A DNA stretch of 64,000 nt from Stichopus chloronotus (Eukaryota > Echinodermata > Holothuroidea > Aspidochirotida > Stichopodidae), in assembly GCA_021234535.1 (NCBI GenBank), contig CM037841.1, positions 15,396,825-15,460,824 on the forward strand. The letters run 5' to 3'. Under the pieces are notes generated by a model. The model made no database searches. It had not been told where the DNA came from and saw nothing but the letters and a program-made list of their open reading frames with translations. Shown here piece by piece: positions 21,178 to 33,695 of this stretch; positions within the stretch are counted from its first letter, which is position 1, and each line of letters opens with the position of its first letter. Position numbers and translations under genes: made by a program.

Positions 21178-21815
21178 TAAAAGGGAAAAGGGATGTTGTA
21201 CATGACGGATGCTACACTCTACCATACTCATAGGTCATACTAAGTTCAGTTTCCGGTGTTACCAGAGTTTATTAACCTTTCCTTCATTCCCTTCCATCAG
21301 TATATGTGGACAAAAAATACATTAAAGATACAAAACTCAGACACTGTTTGCTTAAAGATTCCATAATGCTACATGATTGGTCAATTCATGGGTAGCAACG
21401 ATTTACATACAATGACATGTCTATATGTCATTCTGACTGGTCAACATCATCGTAGACTTCGTGATCTCCTACCCCAGGAAGTGTGAGTTCGGCTACAAGG
21501 TCTCCACTGGTAAACCAATCGTCGAAGTGTAAACGTCTCTCTCTCTCTCTGTACACTATGTAAGCCTGTGTCAGCATATTCCTTCTTGCTCTCTCCCACC
21601 TGCCATTGTCATGTAACTGCTCTTCTAAATCTTTAACCTTCATTGTCAACTTAGTTCATTCATTTATGTATCAGTCGAATCAACAAATAAAATGAAACTC
21701 TGATAGCAAAATCTAAGTTGATTTCTCACTCTCTCTTTGGATTTTTCGGTTTTAATGTCTCTCCCTCTCTCTCTTGCAAGTTGTAACAGGAACTGTCTGT
21801 GTAACTAACATTTAA
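21178..21815 (+). repeat. Possible Gypsy LTR (low confidence)
   Basis: A purine tract AAAAGGGAAAAGGGA ends at about 21192 and is followed by TGTTGTACATGACGG, the layout of a polypurine tract next to an LTR start. An AATAAA lies at about 21686 and an ACATTTAACA end near 21815. No second copy was found in the window, so this is inference. If right, it could be the 3' LTR of the Gypsy element whose pol is at 14.5-17.06 kb, with the DIRS element inserted between. Confidence 0.3.
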
Positions 21816-22919
21816 CATCCGTCGCTGGGGTAGTCAAACCACGACTGTAAACACCCCTAAAACTTCAGTATATGACACTACTGTAATACATGCAAGTCTG
21901 TCCCAACAGTCAATAATACACTGCTCTACTGTAGTGTTCTGCTCTATGTATGCCTAAGTATGTCTCATGCAGTCATTACTATGTCACTCCAATCTAGGGC
22001 AGTACCCTAATACTGTACATGTATGCCAATCTCTACCACAGATAATTACAGAACACTATAAACTTCATGGAACAACAGCCCTATTTCTCTTTTCAAGTTG
22101 ATCAGAATATGACAAGGATGCAAAAATTCAGTTTCAGCATCAGCTAACCAGGAAAACACAGTCATGTTCAGCAAGATAGCCAGCTGGCTGGTGCAGGGAC
22201 TCTGAAGGACAGTTCCTCTACAGGAACAGGTGATGGAGCAAATCTCTGAAGGGCAGTACAATAGCTCTGTCTCATAATTGCATGGGATCGAAGTAACCTT
22301 GGAATACAGTATAGACTATACCTATTGAGATACTGTAACATGTGCAGCACTGATGAAAGGTACTTCTGACATCCAACAGGACATGACTGACCCCCAGAGA
22401 ACAAAATCAATTAATAACAAGGACCAAAGCTGAATTTTTACTAATAATGTCTGACACAATGAATAGTTGGCAATGAATCGATACATCAATTATGAACGGC
22501 AAAACACCAGTGTATTCATGATCTGTTCAGAAGCCAGAGCCAATTAAGATCATCAGACAAGCATTGATGACATGTAAACTATATTCTACAGAATAGAAGT
22601 CCTAATTCGGGCAATCAGATACAGTATTTTTAATCATTCTCATCACTTTATTTTAATCAAAAACACCAGAACCAGACATTGTCTGGATAATGGAAAAGGC
22701 AGGATAAAACCATCCTTCAACAACCTCACATGTATGATATAGAAAACAAAGGAAACGATAAAACACAAGCTTATGTCTGGCCTTTCCATACACACACTGC
22801 TGAAGTGTACCTTTCATGGCATTCACCTGTCACTATATTTCAGGGGTGAAGTGAAGACTTCAAGTAACTGTTACTAGAGACACAGCAAATTTCAAAAGGG
22901 CTGGTGATTGCAATAACTC
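21816..22919. other. No gene recognised
   Basis: Unassigned intronic DNA. At about 22668-22720 there is CCAGACATTGTCTGGATAATGG, a palindromic bit similar to the hairpin of the pogo-like element at 10101. Confidence 0.4.
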
Positions 22920-22922
22920 TTA

Positions 22923-23320
22923 AGGCTTGGTTTCACGTACCCCGCGACAGGCACTGAATCCCCGTGTTTACAAAAGGACAAAACCACAGGTTAACACAGT
23001 GTTTTCCAGCATGTGTTCTCACGTACCCGAGTAAAATTAAATTGGTTGTGCTACCATAGTAACGAGGTCAAATATTTCGCGCAAAGTGCGGTACCGCTAG
23101 CCTCTTGTTGTGATGTGCACCCACTGAACTGGAAGTACGGGTCATCTGTGACGTAAAACATGTTATCTTGATTTACTACCATAAACACTGTGTTTAAAAC
23201 CACAGAACCCTGCGTTTGGAGGTGGATCGAAATTTAAACACCGACCCCGAGTAAATCCGCATTCTCACATTACTCGAGCGCGAGGTAACACGGTGTTGCA
23301 CTGGGTACGTGAGACCAGGC
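22923..23320. mobile_element. MITE, Harbinger-like, ~400 bp
   Basis: The left end reads AAGGCTTGGTTTCACGTACC and the right end in reverse GCCTGGTCTCACGTACCC; the two match as inverted repeats with small differences. TTA flanks at 22920-22922 and 23321-23323. The interior is more GC-rich than its surroundings, with inner inverted pieces (GGTTAACACAGTG / CACTGTGTTTAAAACC). No coding frame. Confidence 0.75.
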
Positions 23321-23864
23321 TTATACAGTCATTAGTGATGACCATTAGGCTATCAAAATATGGCTGATACAAGTCCACTGTGATTGCTGCAGGGGTCAAA
23401 GAGGGGGTGGATCAAATTCCTACTTCAACGTTACAGTGACTGCCAACAACTTGCATACCTGTGCATATACACTGAGTCTGTATCCAGCACAACCTGTGCT
23501 GCTGCACTTACTTTGATGTGTTTTGACGAAAAGGTCAATAACTTGACTTAGCAGCATCATGGGAGGGAAGCATAATTGGAGTTTTGGTATGTCTCAACAA
23601 GAACTATCCACACATCACACGAGTCACAGAGGTCAAATGAGGTCAAGTGGGATCAACTGAGGTCATCATATGCATTTCACATAGACGAACAAGATTTTCC
23701 ATTACACCACCCCTCTAAAACGTTTTGTTGGAGAGATATCAACAAAACATCACTTTCCGACTTTGACCCTTTCATATTAATGAGATTACAGTATTGTCAC
23801 TATATTTTCTGCACCTACCAATCTATCTTACCTTGAAATTGTGTTGCCATTTGAACAATGGACA

Positions 23865-24110
23865 CCAGGTTACAGTACCTCCAGGAGATTCACTTTTTGG
23901 CCTCTGGTGACCCCAAATGACCTTTGGCCTCCATCAAAAACAATAGGGCACATCTACTCAATATCACACACATACACACCAACTCTGAAAAACATTCACC
24001 ACTTGGTTATTGAGTTACTGCGTAACATACCACACATTCTTATACATCACACATACACAGGCCACGGTGACTGCAAAGGTTCCTTTACTAATGCAAGGAG
24101 CCAAACCACA
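23865..24110 (+). repeat. Single half-site-family unit with terminal hairpin
   Basis: TGGCCTCTGGTGACCCCAAA followed by TGACCTTTGGCCTCCATC and CAATAGGGCACATCTACTC, closing with AAAGGTTCCTTTACT...GCAAGGAGCCAAA. Same 3' end type as at 13270. Confidence 0.7.
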
Positions 24111-25394
24111 AAACAGCAGGGAAAAAAGTTTTGTTTGTGCAGTTTCAGCAGGGTTTGAGAGCAGTACTGTACACAGCCACTAAATCAGAAACCAACTTTT
24201 TGATGATGCCATCATGTGTCAATATACCCTATCACTATATGCGGCAAAGAAATTCAATGGCAAGTCACCACTCAGCAATAAATTCTAAAGTCAGGCGATC
24301 TGATTAGTGTCCAATACAAATTACTTCTTCACCTAAAATCGTTAAAAAGTTGTCCTGTTTGTTGAAACTTCTTCCAGAAATACAAAGATATTTGCTGTCA
24401 CTGTCTGTCACATATACAAACAATGTAATTAACTTTCGAGATACAAGGTCTATGTGTCATTAACACACACTGCTGTATGTACATCGTATAATACTTTTGT
24501 CACTCAAAGCAAGTGAATCACTTTACTATTTAATTAGGAAATTTTCACCTGTTGTTCACCACCTCACTTCCAAGCTGAGCAAGTTGTCGATACCCTGCCC
24601 CAAAACACCCCAATGTAGAATGCCCTTGAAGTGAATGATATTGTGTTCAAGTTCATAAATCAATTTGTTGACCTCCCTTCCCGTGATTTTCGACGGCCAG
24701 TTGTGAGTTTATAATGCAAGTGGCAGGCAGGACTCACATTCATAATTAGATGCAAAGCAAGGAACCTTGTTTGTGATCATGCATCGTAGCAATTCCCAAT
24801 CCAACTGATGCATCTATGTGAATGAATCTTTCTTTACAAATAGTCAATTCACTGATGTAAAAAAGTGGTCCTGTTTGTCACAATCCATAGCAGGATCAGC
24901 AAGGGATATTTTTTCGCCCATTGAGTGCACTCCCTGAAAGAGTCACACGGTCTTACTGTTATGCCCCTTTGTTTCATGTTCTGTTGTTTAAAATGCCAAA
25001 TTAGGCAAAATTGGTGTTTTTCTTCTACCTTTGTGGGCCAGTAAAAATTAAGAGTGCCTGCCAACTGCAATTTGGGGGGGTTTTGGTGGGAGGGGGATTT
25101 GGGGGGTCCTAATGGAAGTAACTATAAAACACTCGCTTTTTTACAACATTTCAACAAAACTTTTTTCCCCGATTTTAGTAGTCAGTCCCCCGTGTGGGAT
25201 GTTACGGTAGCAATAATATATTATGAATAATGTATATCATATTATTGAGTGTTGAAAGCATTGACAAGTGTTATACTGCACTGTATAACCAGAAAGCCAA
25301 AAGGCTTTGTGATTTATTGCTACATGGTTATATTATAGCAAACATGTAAGAGATCAACTACAGTTGTTTCTTGAAACACCACATTAATAAGCCT
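24111..25394. other. No gene recognised
   Basis: Unassigned. AACCAGAAAGCCAAAAGGCTTTGTGATT at about 25288 is also found at 36711 and marks a left end of the half-site family; it contains the palindrome AAGCCAAAAGGCTT. Confidence 0.45.
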
Positions 25395-26580
25395 TTAACC
25401 CAAAATGACCTTTTTTGTGACCTCAAATGACATTTGACTTCCACCAAAAGAAATAGGGATAACCTACTCAATGTGACCAATCCACACACCAAGTATGACA
25501 TCAGTCACAGTTCCCCTTCTGGAGATTTGTGTTCAAAAGGTTTTTACAGTTTGACCTCTGGTGACATCAAATGACCTTTGACCTTGACCAAAATCAAAAG
25601 GAGTATTATACTCACTTATATACAATCTACACAACAAGTATGAAATCAGTCAAGTTACCCTCCTGGAGATATTGTGTTTACAAGATTTTTACAGGTTGAC
25701 TTCTGGTAACCTCAAATGACCTTTTGGCCTTGACTAAAAACAACAGGGATCATCTACTCAATAAGACCAATCTACACACCTAAGTATGACATCAGTCACA
25801 GTTACCCTTCTGGAGATATCGTGTTTACAAGCTTTTTACAGTTTGACCCCTGGTGACCTCAAATTACCTTTGACCTCGACCAAAAACAATAGGGACATTC
25901 TGCTCATTAGTACCAACCCACGCACCTAGTACTACATCAGTCATGGTTACTCTTCTGGAGATATTTTGTTTACAAGGTTTTTACAGTTTGGCCTCTGGTA
26001 ACCTCAAATGACCTTTGACCTTGTCAGAAAACAATAGGAATCATATACTCAATATGACCAATCTACAAATTAAGTATGACATCAGTCACAGTTACCCTTC
26101 TGGAGATATCGTGTTTACAAGGTTTTTACAGTTTGACCTCTGGTGACGTCAAGTGACCTTTGACCTCGACCAAAAACAATAGGGATCTTCTGCTCATTAT
26201 TACCAACCCACACACCACGAATTACATCAGTCATGGTTACCATTCTGGAGATATTTTGTTTACAACAATAGGGACCATCTACTCAATATGTCCAACCCAC
26301 ACACTACGTTTGACATCAGTCACAGTTACCCTTCTGGAGATATTGTGTTTTCACATTCTGACCTCTGGTGACCTCAAATGACCTTTAACCTTCACCAAAA
26401 ACAATAGGATCCTTCTATATCATATGGGCATTCCACATGCCAAGTATGAGACCTGTCATGGTTACACTTCTTGAGATATCGAGTTTACAAGCAAGGCGTC
26501 ACATACACACGCACATACGAACACACACACACATCACCATCGCATAGATTCCTTGCCTGCCTTCGGCAAGGAATCAAAAA
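25395..26580 (+). repeat. Half-site repeat array, about seven or eight units, CA tail and hairpin
   Basis: Units spaced about 145 bp with cores at roughly 25427, 25569, 25718, 25862, 26008, 26153 and 26373. They share TTGACCTCTGGTGACCTC, AAATGACCTTTGACCT, CAATAGGGA, CACACACCAAGTATGACATC and CTTCTGGAGATATCGTG. One unit near 26264 is internally shortened. The tail is CA-rich (26500-26535) and ends TTCCTTGCCTGCCTTCGGCAAGGAA (written in two parts here: TTCCTTGCCTGCC, then TTCGGCAAGGAA), a near-perfect hairpin. Confidence 0.85.
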
Positions 26581-27184
26581 TACATGGTCAAAATTCCGCA
26601 GGTGTGTGTTAGTTTTGTTTCGATGTTTTTAAAGATGATTTGGCCAGCAATTTGGCCAGTTACTCTACAGACATAGGAGGCACAAAATTGTTCATAACTC
26701 AAAAACTTTACTTAGGAGAAGTTAGGGGAATTTCAAGAGAATTTTAAATATGATCCTTCATTCTGTGCAATTTCTGTGTCAATTGGAGTTAATTCCAACT
26801 GAGTTATGATGATGTGCACCAGTTCCAGAAAATTCTCTCACAACACATTTCTGATGTAAAATTTTTGGCTGAAATTGTCCGAAATGGTTCATCAAGGGGA
26901 GGGAGGCGGGTTATCAGGATGATGAACGTTGTTTAACTTAGACCAATCAATCAGCAGCAGTTCAGCTACTTTATAAAGATCGCCAACTTTGTGTTTGAAT
27001 ACTGTAAAAAGCGATTTTCAAACATTTCAAACTGTTTGTTTCCGCCTTTTTTTTTTCTAAATTTCCGAGCGATGTGATTTCCATCAAGTTAGACCAATGT
27101 AACATACATGAGCATCTATAGCCTACATGCAATAATAAATATCACATGCATCCCCAATGGCAACTAGTAGTCATGATTCATCTC
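26581..27184. other. No gene recognised
   Basis: Unassigned intronic DNA. Confidence 0.4.
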
Positions 27185-27990
27185 AAGGTCATAAACAAGA
27201 GTCCAAGGGCACTGTGGCTCCTTGTGTAGATGTACAGGACAGTAATATAAAATATGAGTGTTTTCCATTAACTTGTACAATTACCCATCAGGCCCATTTC
27301 TGACTATGAACCCTCAATCCTGAACATCACACAGTTACAGTAACCTCGTGCTAATGTGACAGAACTGCCACTTTTGTAATATTTGTAATATAAAATCTGT
27401 AGAAAAAGAAACATATTTCATGATTTGATAAAATGGCCCATTTAAGACATTGGACCCTAAACATGACAAACACCCAGATGGAACCACTTCCATAGTACTA
27501 ATGTCACCATCCATAAACAGTGTCGCAATCATCTGTAAGAGAAGAAGTATTTTTAATGATTTCATAAAATGGCCACAGGGACATTTCACCAATAAATTTC
27601 TAATACATCAAATGTACAATAGTAGTAATGCAACAAAATGTCAACTTAGTACCAAGGGCACTTGGACCGAAACATACCAAATATACAGAAAGAACTACCA
27701 TATGTGACACATCATTACCTTGTGCCATACAATCTGTAGGAGAAGCATTTTGCACAATGTCAGACCTTGGACCCAACACTACTGAACAACCTGAATGTGC
27801 CACTACCATACCGTAGTCATTATGTAAACCAACTTCAACTTAGCACCATACAATCGGCAGAAGTTTTCCATTTTGCATGCTTTCATAAAATGGTAAATAT
27901 GGTCTATTTAGACCTTGGACCCCCCAAAAAATTGGACACATCTGAGGTGTCACAACCATTGTAGCAATGTGATACAACCTGCAGGTCAAC
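27185..27990 (+). repeat. Dispersed repeat, 5' part of the half-site family
   Basis: About 27185-27565 matches 3895-4230: CAAGAG(C/T)CCAAGGGC, CCCATTTCTGAC(C/T)ATGAACCC, GGAACCACTTCCATAG and GTATTTTTAATGATTTCA. Here no half-site array follows directly, so the copy is truncated or has lost its array. Confidence 0.7.
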
Positions 27991-28013
27991 TTAATTGTAA
28001 AATCTAATGAGAA

Positions 28014-29140
28014 CAGTCACCGGGTTGCTATGCCCATTTTGCACCGTTGCTAACATCAAGATAATTGGATTACGTAACACTGCAACACACATAGCGGATC
28101 GTCCTTGGGACTAACCAAGAAAGAGCAAAAATTTAACATTTTTAAATCATCCGAATCTCACAATTTATAGCAAATTATCTCTTAAAACTCACTCAGAACA
28201 TTGGGAACGCATTATCCAAGAGGTATGGCCGGATATAATTGTTCCAAAAGAGATGAATCGCACAAATATTTGGTCCAAACGAAGGTTGCACATCTCAACA
28301 CAGTCGCGAAAATTTTCCCTCGTGATCGTCACAGAAAATGTCGAAAATATCCGCAATGGGAATCCCGAACGGTTTCATACTTCACTTTCACAAAGTTAAT
28401 TGAGTTTTTCACATGAAAATGACAAAAATGATAACAGAGGTGCGGTGATGCACTTCCGTGACAAGTTTTAAAATCTTTTTCTGGTTGCTAGGGCTACACT
28501 GTTTCTTTTCTACTCCATATACGTACTGTTTACGTACTACTGATACGTCGGCGCACACGCAAGCCATACGCTACCCACAATGCAATACTGTAAACTAGTT
28601 TGGACTTGTTCGGATTTCGACATCGTGTGACGTCATTACACGTTATTATCATATGACGAAACAAGAGTTGGCGTGGTTTGTATATAGAGCAACCAACTGC
28701 GAAGGCAAGTGAAAGTGATGGGAGTTGTTTAGTATGTAAATATCACTAAAATGTCTTCGAACAAGGGGAGATTATAACCGTATATGGAAACAAGTGTCAT
28801 GATTGACATGGAGTAGCTTTGGAGATTGACGGAGTGGTGATGCGGTTCCCTGACATGTTTTACTGAAGGTTGTTTGAAGGCGTGGTCAAAAGCTAAAATC
28901 ATCGATATCTCTGTCGGATGATTGTGTATGGTTGCAAAATTTGGAAGGGGAGTTGGGGAGTGTACAGAGTATGTGCTGTGAAAATATTAGCGTGATCGAA
29001 TGCACAGGGGCGAAGATATCATCGTTTGAAAATTTGACCGCGCAATTGCGTAAGCTGGGCAACCGTAGCATTTTCAAGGTCACTTTTCAAATAGAACTGT
29101 GTGAAGCGTCGTAGTTAATTGCATAGCAACCAGGTGACTG
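28014..29140. mobile_element. Possible TIR element (~1.13 kb), non-coding
   Basis: CAGTCACCGGGTTGCTATGC (28014-28033) and GCATAGCAACCAGGTGACTG (29121-29140) are near-perfect inverted copies. Inside, GTGATGCACTTCCGTGACAA (28445) and GTGATGCGGTTCCCTGACAT (28838) are direct repeats. No target duplication could be fixed. The element reading is inference. Confidence 0.45.
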
Positions 29141-29264
29141 AGAAGCAATTGGTGTACTTTTAAAAATTGGGCCCTTTGGGCCACCCATGGCCTACATGTG
29201 ACCTCTCAAACCCACATTGTTTACAGTCATAAAGAGCTCACAACCCAAGGACCATTGTCACCAA

Positions 29265-30215
29265 GTTTTAAGACAAGAAAGTCAAAGGACTTTGTGACTC
29301 CTTGCCAATATTCATGAAGAACACATACAGGACAACACATACCAATTTTGAAGTTCAAACACCTTATCCTTCTAGGGAGAGCATGCCTACACTAAGCTCT
29401 TTTGACAACTGTGTGAACTATAAAACAAATTTATACGTTTTCACAATTTGATGTCTGGTGACCTCAAAAGAAATATCACCTCCACCAAAATCAATGGGAA
29501 TCATCTACTCACTATGACCAACCCACACACTAAGTATGAAATTAGTAAAGATAATGCTTCTTAAGATACCATGTTTACAAGATTTTAAGTTTGACCTCTG
29601 TTGACCTAAATAACATTTGACCTTCACCAAAAACGATAAGGAGCATCTATTTACAACAACCAATCCACATACTAAGGATGACATTAGTCAAGATTACCTT
29701 TCTTAACTGTCTCTTGTGTGTACAAGGTTTTCACATTTTGACCTCTGGTTACCTCAAATGACCTTTGACCTCTACAAAAATAGTAGGGAACATCAAGTTA
29801 ATATGACCAACCCACACCAAGTATGACATTAAATCAAGGCTATGCTTTTTTATCTATGATAATTATGTAGTGTTTGAAAGGTTTTCACACTTCGACCACT
29901 TGTGATCTCAAACGAGCTTTGACCTCTACCAAAATAGTAGGGAACATCTACTAAATATGACCAATCCACATATCAAGTATGGCACTGGTCAACCCTGTGT
30001 TTCTTGAGATATAGTGTTTGTATAGTACTCGCAAGGGTATCAAAATTTGACCTCTGGTGACATGATATGACCTTTGACCTTCACAAAAAATAATAGGGGT
30101 CATCTACTCAATATGACCTACCCACACACCAAGTATTTTAGTAAAGGTTACCCTTCTTGAGATATCATGTTTACACGAAAGGCATCACATACAGACACAC
30201 ACACAAAACTTCAAA
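29265..30215 (+). repeat. Half-site repeat array, diverged, CA tail
   Basis: Starts with AAGTCAAAGGACTTTGTGACTCCTTGCC at about 29279, a left end related to 25296 and 36719. About five degenerate units follow (cores near 29460, 29610, 29755, 29910 and 30060), then a short tail ACACACACACA at 30196. The TGACCTTTGACCT pair is best kept at 29757 and 30067. Confidence 0.75.
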
Positions 30216-30394
30216 GAATCAAATCTGTATCGAACTTTGTTCAAGACAGAGCAATTCACAACAGTTGTGAACAGATAGGGTCAATACATAATAATTGAAT
30301 AGTTTGAAAAGCATATGAGCGATTAGTTGAAACTTGGTAAGGTTGTGCATGATGCCAATATGTGCAAGATGTGTTGGATGTATGGTAAATTAAG

Positions 30395-30962
30395 TCAAAT
30401 TTGCTGATTTTTTAGAAAAAAAAGTCTATTTTGCCCCAAAATTGCTGTTTCCAGTATATCTTGAGAAGTATTCGAGCATTTAATGTAAAATTTTGCAAAA
30501 ACATGAGAATGAAAAATTTCAAGGTATGCCACTTTTGTAGTAAAGAGAGTGAAATTTGCTGATTTTTTAGAAAAAAAAGCCAATTTTGCCCCAAAATTTG
30601 TATTTCCAGCACACCTTGAGAACTATTAGATCAATTAACTCACAGTTTTGTAAGTACTTACCTGAGAACACACAATATTGCTGTAATGGTAAATCGAGTC
30701 AAATTTTCTGGTTTTTGAGAAAAAAAGCCAATGTTGCCCCAAAATTGCTATTTCCAGCATATCTTGAGAAATATTTGAGCATTTAATATAAAATTTTGCA
30801 AAAACTTACATGAGAATGAAATATTCAAGGTATATCACTTCTGTAGTAAAGAGAGTGAAATTTGCTGATTTTTTATAAAAAAAGTCAATTTTGCCCCAAA
30901 ATTTCCAGCATATCTTGAGAACTATTAAACCAATAAACTTAAAGTTTTGTAAGTACTTAGCA
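30395..30962 (+). repeat. Four-unit tandem repeat with two alternating unit types
   Basis: Units start with GT(C/G)AAATTTGCTGATTTTTTA at about 30395, 30548, 30698 and 30855, so the period is about 150-157 bp. All share TTTTGCCCCAAAATT and TTCCAGCATATCTTGAGAA. Units 1 and 3 continue GAGCATTTAAT, AAAATTTTGCAAAAAC; units 2 and 4 continue ACTATTA, CAGTTTTGTAAGTACTTA or near it. The A-B-A-B pattern is a two-unit higher-order repeat. Confidence 0.85.
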
Positions 30963-31179
30963 ATAAACTATTACAAATTCCCATGTGCAGGCCCTGTATT
31001 GAAATCAATGTGCATGTTGGCGATGAGATACTGTACACAACTCTGTGGATTGCCCTCTTGTTTTGTTTTGTTTTTTTGAGATATTGAAATGAAAAGTTTT
31101 AAAATGGATTTGTGATTAATGTTTGGTCCATTTTGATGTTGATATGTAAACAACATTTGAAAAAAGCAATTTTTTGTTT

Positions 31180-31335
31180 TTTTGTTGGAGACGGTACCTG
31201 TACCGATATTTTTCGGCAGAACTGCGAGGTATTCAAAAGTATAGCGGCTGCAGTACTCGCTCAAAGAGATTCAGTCTCCGGTACTGCAAATACCGGTACT
31301 GACTCGAGTATCAGGATACCGCTCAACCCTACTGT
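31180..31335 (+). repeat. Dispersed GGTACC/CCGGTACTG-rich repeat
   Basis: A block of GGTACCTGTACCGATATT, CCGGTACTGCAAATACCGG and ACCGCTCAACCCTACTGTAC stands out against AT-rich flanks. Similar pieces are frequent in animal repeats; family not identified. Confidence 0.4.
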
Positions 31336-31339
31336 ACAG

Positions 31340-32490
31340 TTTATTGATTATCTTGTGTGATAGTTAAATCTGTAGTGGAGATAACAGAAACAATACTGTG
31401 TTACACTGCTATTAAGTCTAAGTAGATCAAAAAGGTACCAGCGGTTTTATCGATTTTAGGCTGAAATTTTACAAAAGTTGTATGAAATATCACATTTGAG
31501 AGCGAGACAGACAGTTTGGTTCAACAGGGTTTCCAATATATGGGAATCAGATCAACAGGGTTTCACTGTACATTTCAACTTATAGTATTAAGTGGCATGT
31601 CTAACAAAACATGCATTACAAAAGCTTTACAATGAAAAGCGATTCAGTTACATAAAATCTACAACAAAGGCATAACTGTGATTGAAAGACTCATTAAACA
31701 AGGTTATGTCACACCGTTTGTAACTTATTTCTTTTGCAGATCCACTGAAGGCACAATGTATGTGATATTGCAGTATTTGACCAAAAGGGTCGACACTTGC
31801 ACTGCTTAATGCACAATACTGTGCATGCATATGTGAGGAGGGTTACTGCAGACTCATTGATAGTATGCACAATTTTCAATGCAAAGCAAGGGATATCACA
31901 CAATATCATATCGTTTTATTTGAATAACCAAGGCAATGCAAACAGACATTGATGAGGTAAGCATATTGTTTCATAGAACAAATTTGACCTTTCAATAGAT
32001 GCAAAAGGTGACAATTCAAGTGATAGACTATACAGTTGGAATACAGATTACCATAAAGGGGAAAGGCTTCAGTTGGAATACAAATTACCCACACTGTATG
32101 GATTGTGAAGGAAAGAATACATACAGTGTAAGATACTGTTCTTAACCAACACTTTCGAGTTGATATGTAAGCCAATGTTAAAAGTTTGTGGCCATGGGCA
32201 GTGGGGGGGGGAAGTGCCTCAAGAATATCAATGTACTGATCCATTTTTTTCTTCAATATATACACAGAAAAAAGGAAAACCCAGGTACCTAAACATATGG
32301 CCATAATGATAGCCCCATTGTGCACCTTAATCACATTGCAATTCAGGAAAACTTTTCCAAAGCAAAGAATTTGCACATTTATTAAAACATTTCATCCAAA
32401 AATTTTGAATTTCTTACAGGATAAAACTCATCTGTTTGTCTTGCTGTAGATTAAATGAATGTGGTAATAAATGTACTAAATGTTAATAAA
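31340..32490. other. No gene supported
   Basis: A minus-strand open frame of 156 codons (31906-32376) has no recognisable domain and biased, low-complexity composition; I do not call it a gene. Confidence 0.4.
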
Positions 32491-32496
32491 CGCTGG

Positions 32497-32632
32497 ACCA
32501 TGCATTATCCATAGGATAATATACGATCGGTGGTTACTGCAATGCAAGCGATGCACGAGGGCGCAGCCCAAGGGCATCCAGAGATAGCATTAAACCCTGA
32601 GAGTGTATAATCCTATGGATAATGCACGGTAC
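32497..32632. mobile_element. Small palindromic MITE/foldback (~135 bp)
   Basis: TGCATTATCCATAGGATAAT then ATAC (32501-32524) is inverted at 32605-32624 as GTATAATCCTATGGATAATG. The loop is GC-richer (CACGAGGGCGCAGCCCAAGG). No coding capacity. Confidence 0.7.
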
Positions 32633-32944
32633 AAAGTTGATTAACCTTGTTCATACATACAATACAAGATTTTGATAAAAGACAAATGCAATAGAAAACT
32701 TGGTATTGAAATCCCCGCATTTTTATTGAAAACGAATCCCGAGAAAGGTTAAACAAGATTCACAACATGTCATCAATATTCATGCGCACTACACAAAGTA
32801 ACACTTAAGCCAGTTATTATAGACCCACAAATATGCTAAGATATTCAGTCAGGTAGCTTGAAGTTGAACACATGAGACAAAAATTCAGAATGGAGAATCG
32901 GTGGCCCTAGTAATGAGTATTTAAAGAACAAGCGGATGCACATA

Positions 32945-33370
32945 GCAAACTAGACCATCTACTCACAATGGACTACCTACATACCAACTTTGAAGGTCCA
33001 GTAACTTTCTCTCACTGAGATACCATGTATAAAAGGTTTTCAAGCTATGCCTTATACTGACCTCATGTGACCTTTGACCTCATCAAAACATGACAGATAT
33101 CATATACTCATCAAGTGCTACCAATGGTTTAAGTTTGAAGTTCATGGTTTAAGTTTAAAATTCGAGCAACTTTAAGTTGCTGAGATATGAGCTTTGACCT
33201 ACCTGAAAAAGACTAGGGACCATCTACTCTCTATGGTCTACCTACACACCAACTTTGAAGTTCAAGCAACTTTCCCTTCTTGAGATATTGTGTTTACAAG
33301 CCAAAGCATCACACACACACGCCATCACCATAGCATAGATTCCTTACATGCTTTCAGCAATAAAATAAAA
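32945..33370 (+). repeat. Half-site repeat array, diverged, CA tail
   Basis: Three related units with CATCTACTC, CTACCTACA(C/T)ACCAACTTTGAAG and CCTTCTTGAGATATTGTG. The best pair is CATGTGACCTTTGACCTC at about 33066. A short CACACACAC tail at 33311 and TTCCTTACATGCTTTCAGCAA follow. Confidence 0.7.
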
Positions 33371-33589
33371 AATAATCCGGAACAACCAATCACTAGCTTC
33401 TTTTTTATCCTGTGAAAAGATACATGCTGAGGTATGCATGCATCACACATTTTCTTTGATTTCCTAATCAGTTGAACAGGATATCTATCATATTTTTCAG
33501 TAAAGTTACCCTTGGGTGACCTTTGATCTCCTTCAGCAGATTCACCGTAAATGAAGTCACGAAAACATTGTCCATTGACTCATTGTTAC

Positions 33590-33695
33590 CAGGGATGAAA
33601 TTTAGCGGTCGTCCGGTCGTCCGAGACGACCAAAATTTCTGTAGGACGACCAAAGTTACTACCTCAGGTTGTCCTTTGGACGACCAAATTTTACC
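33590..33695 (+). repeat. GTCGTCC / GACGACC motif block, copy 1
   Basis: Contains GGTCGTCCGGTCGTCCGAGACGACC, given here as GGTCGTCCGGTCGTCC then GAGACGACC, followed by AAAATTTCTGTAGGACGACC and GGTTGTCCTTTGGACGACC. These form several nested inverted pairs. A second copy is at 34338-34425. Confidence 0.7.

Noticed and set aside
31906..32376. 156-codon minus-strand ORF with hydrophobic stretches
   Set aside because: No recognisable domain, low-complexity composition and no splice or family evidence; open by chance in AT-rich DNA.
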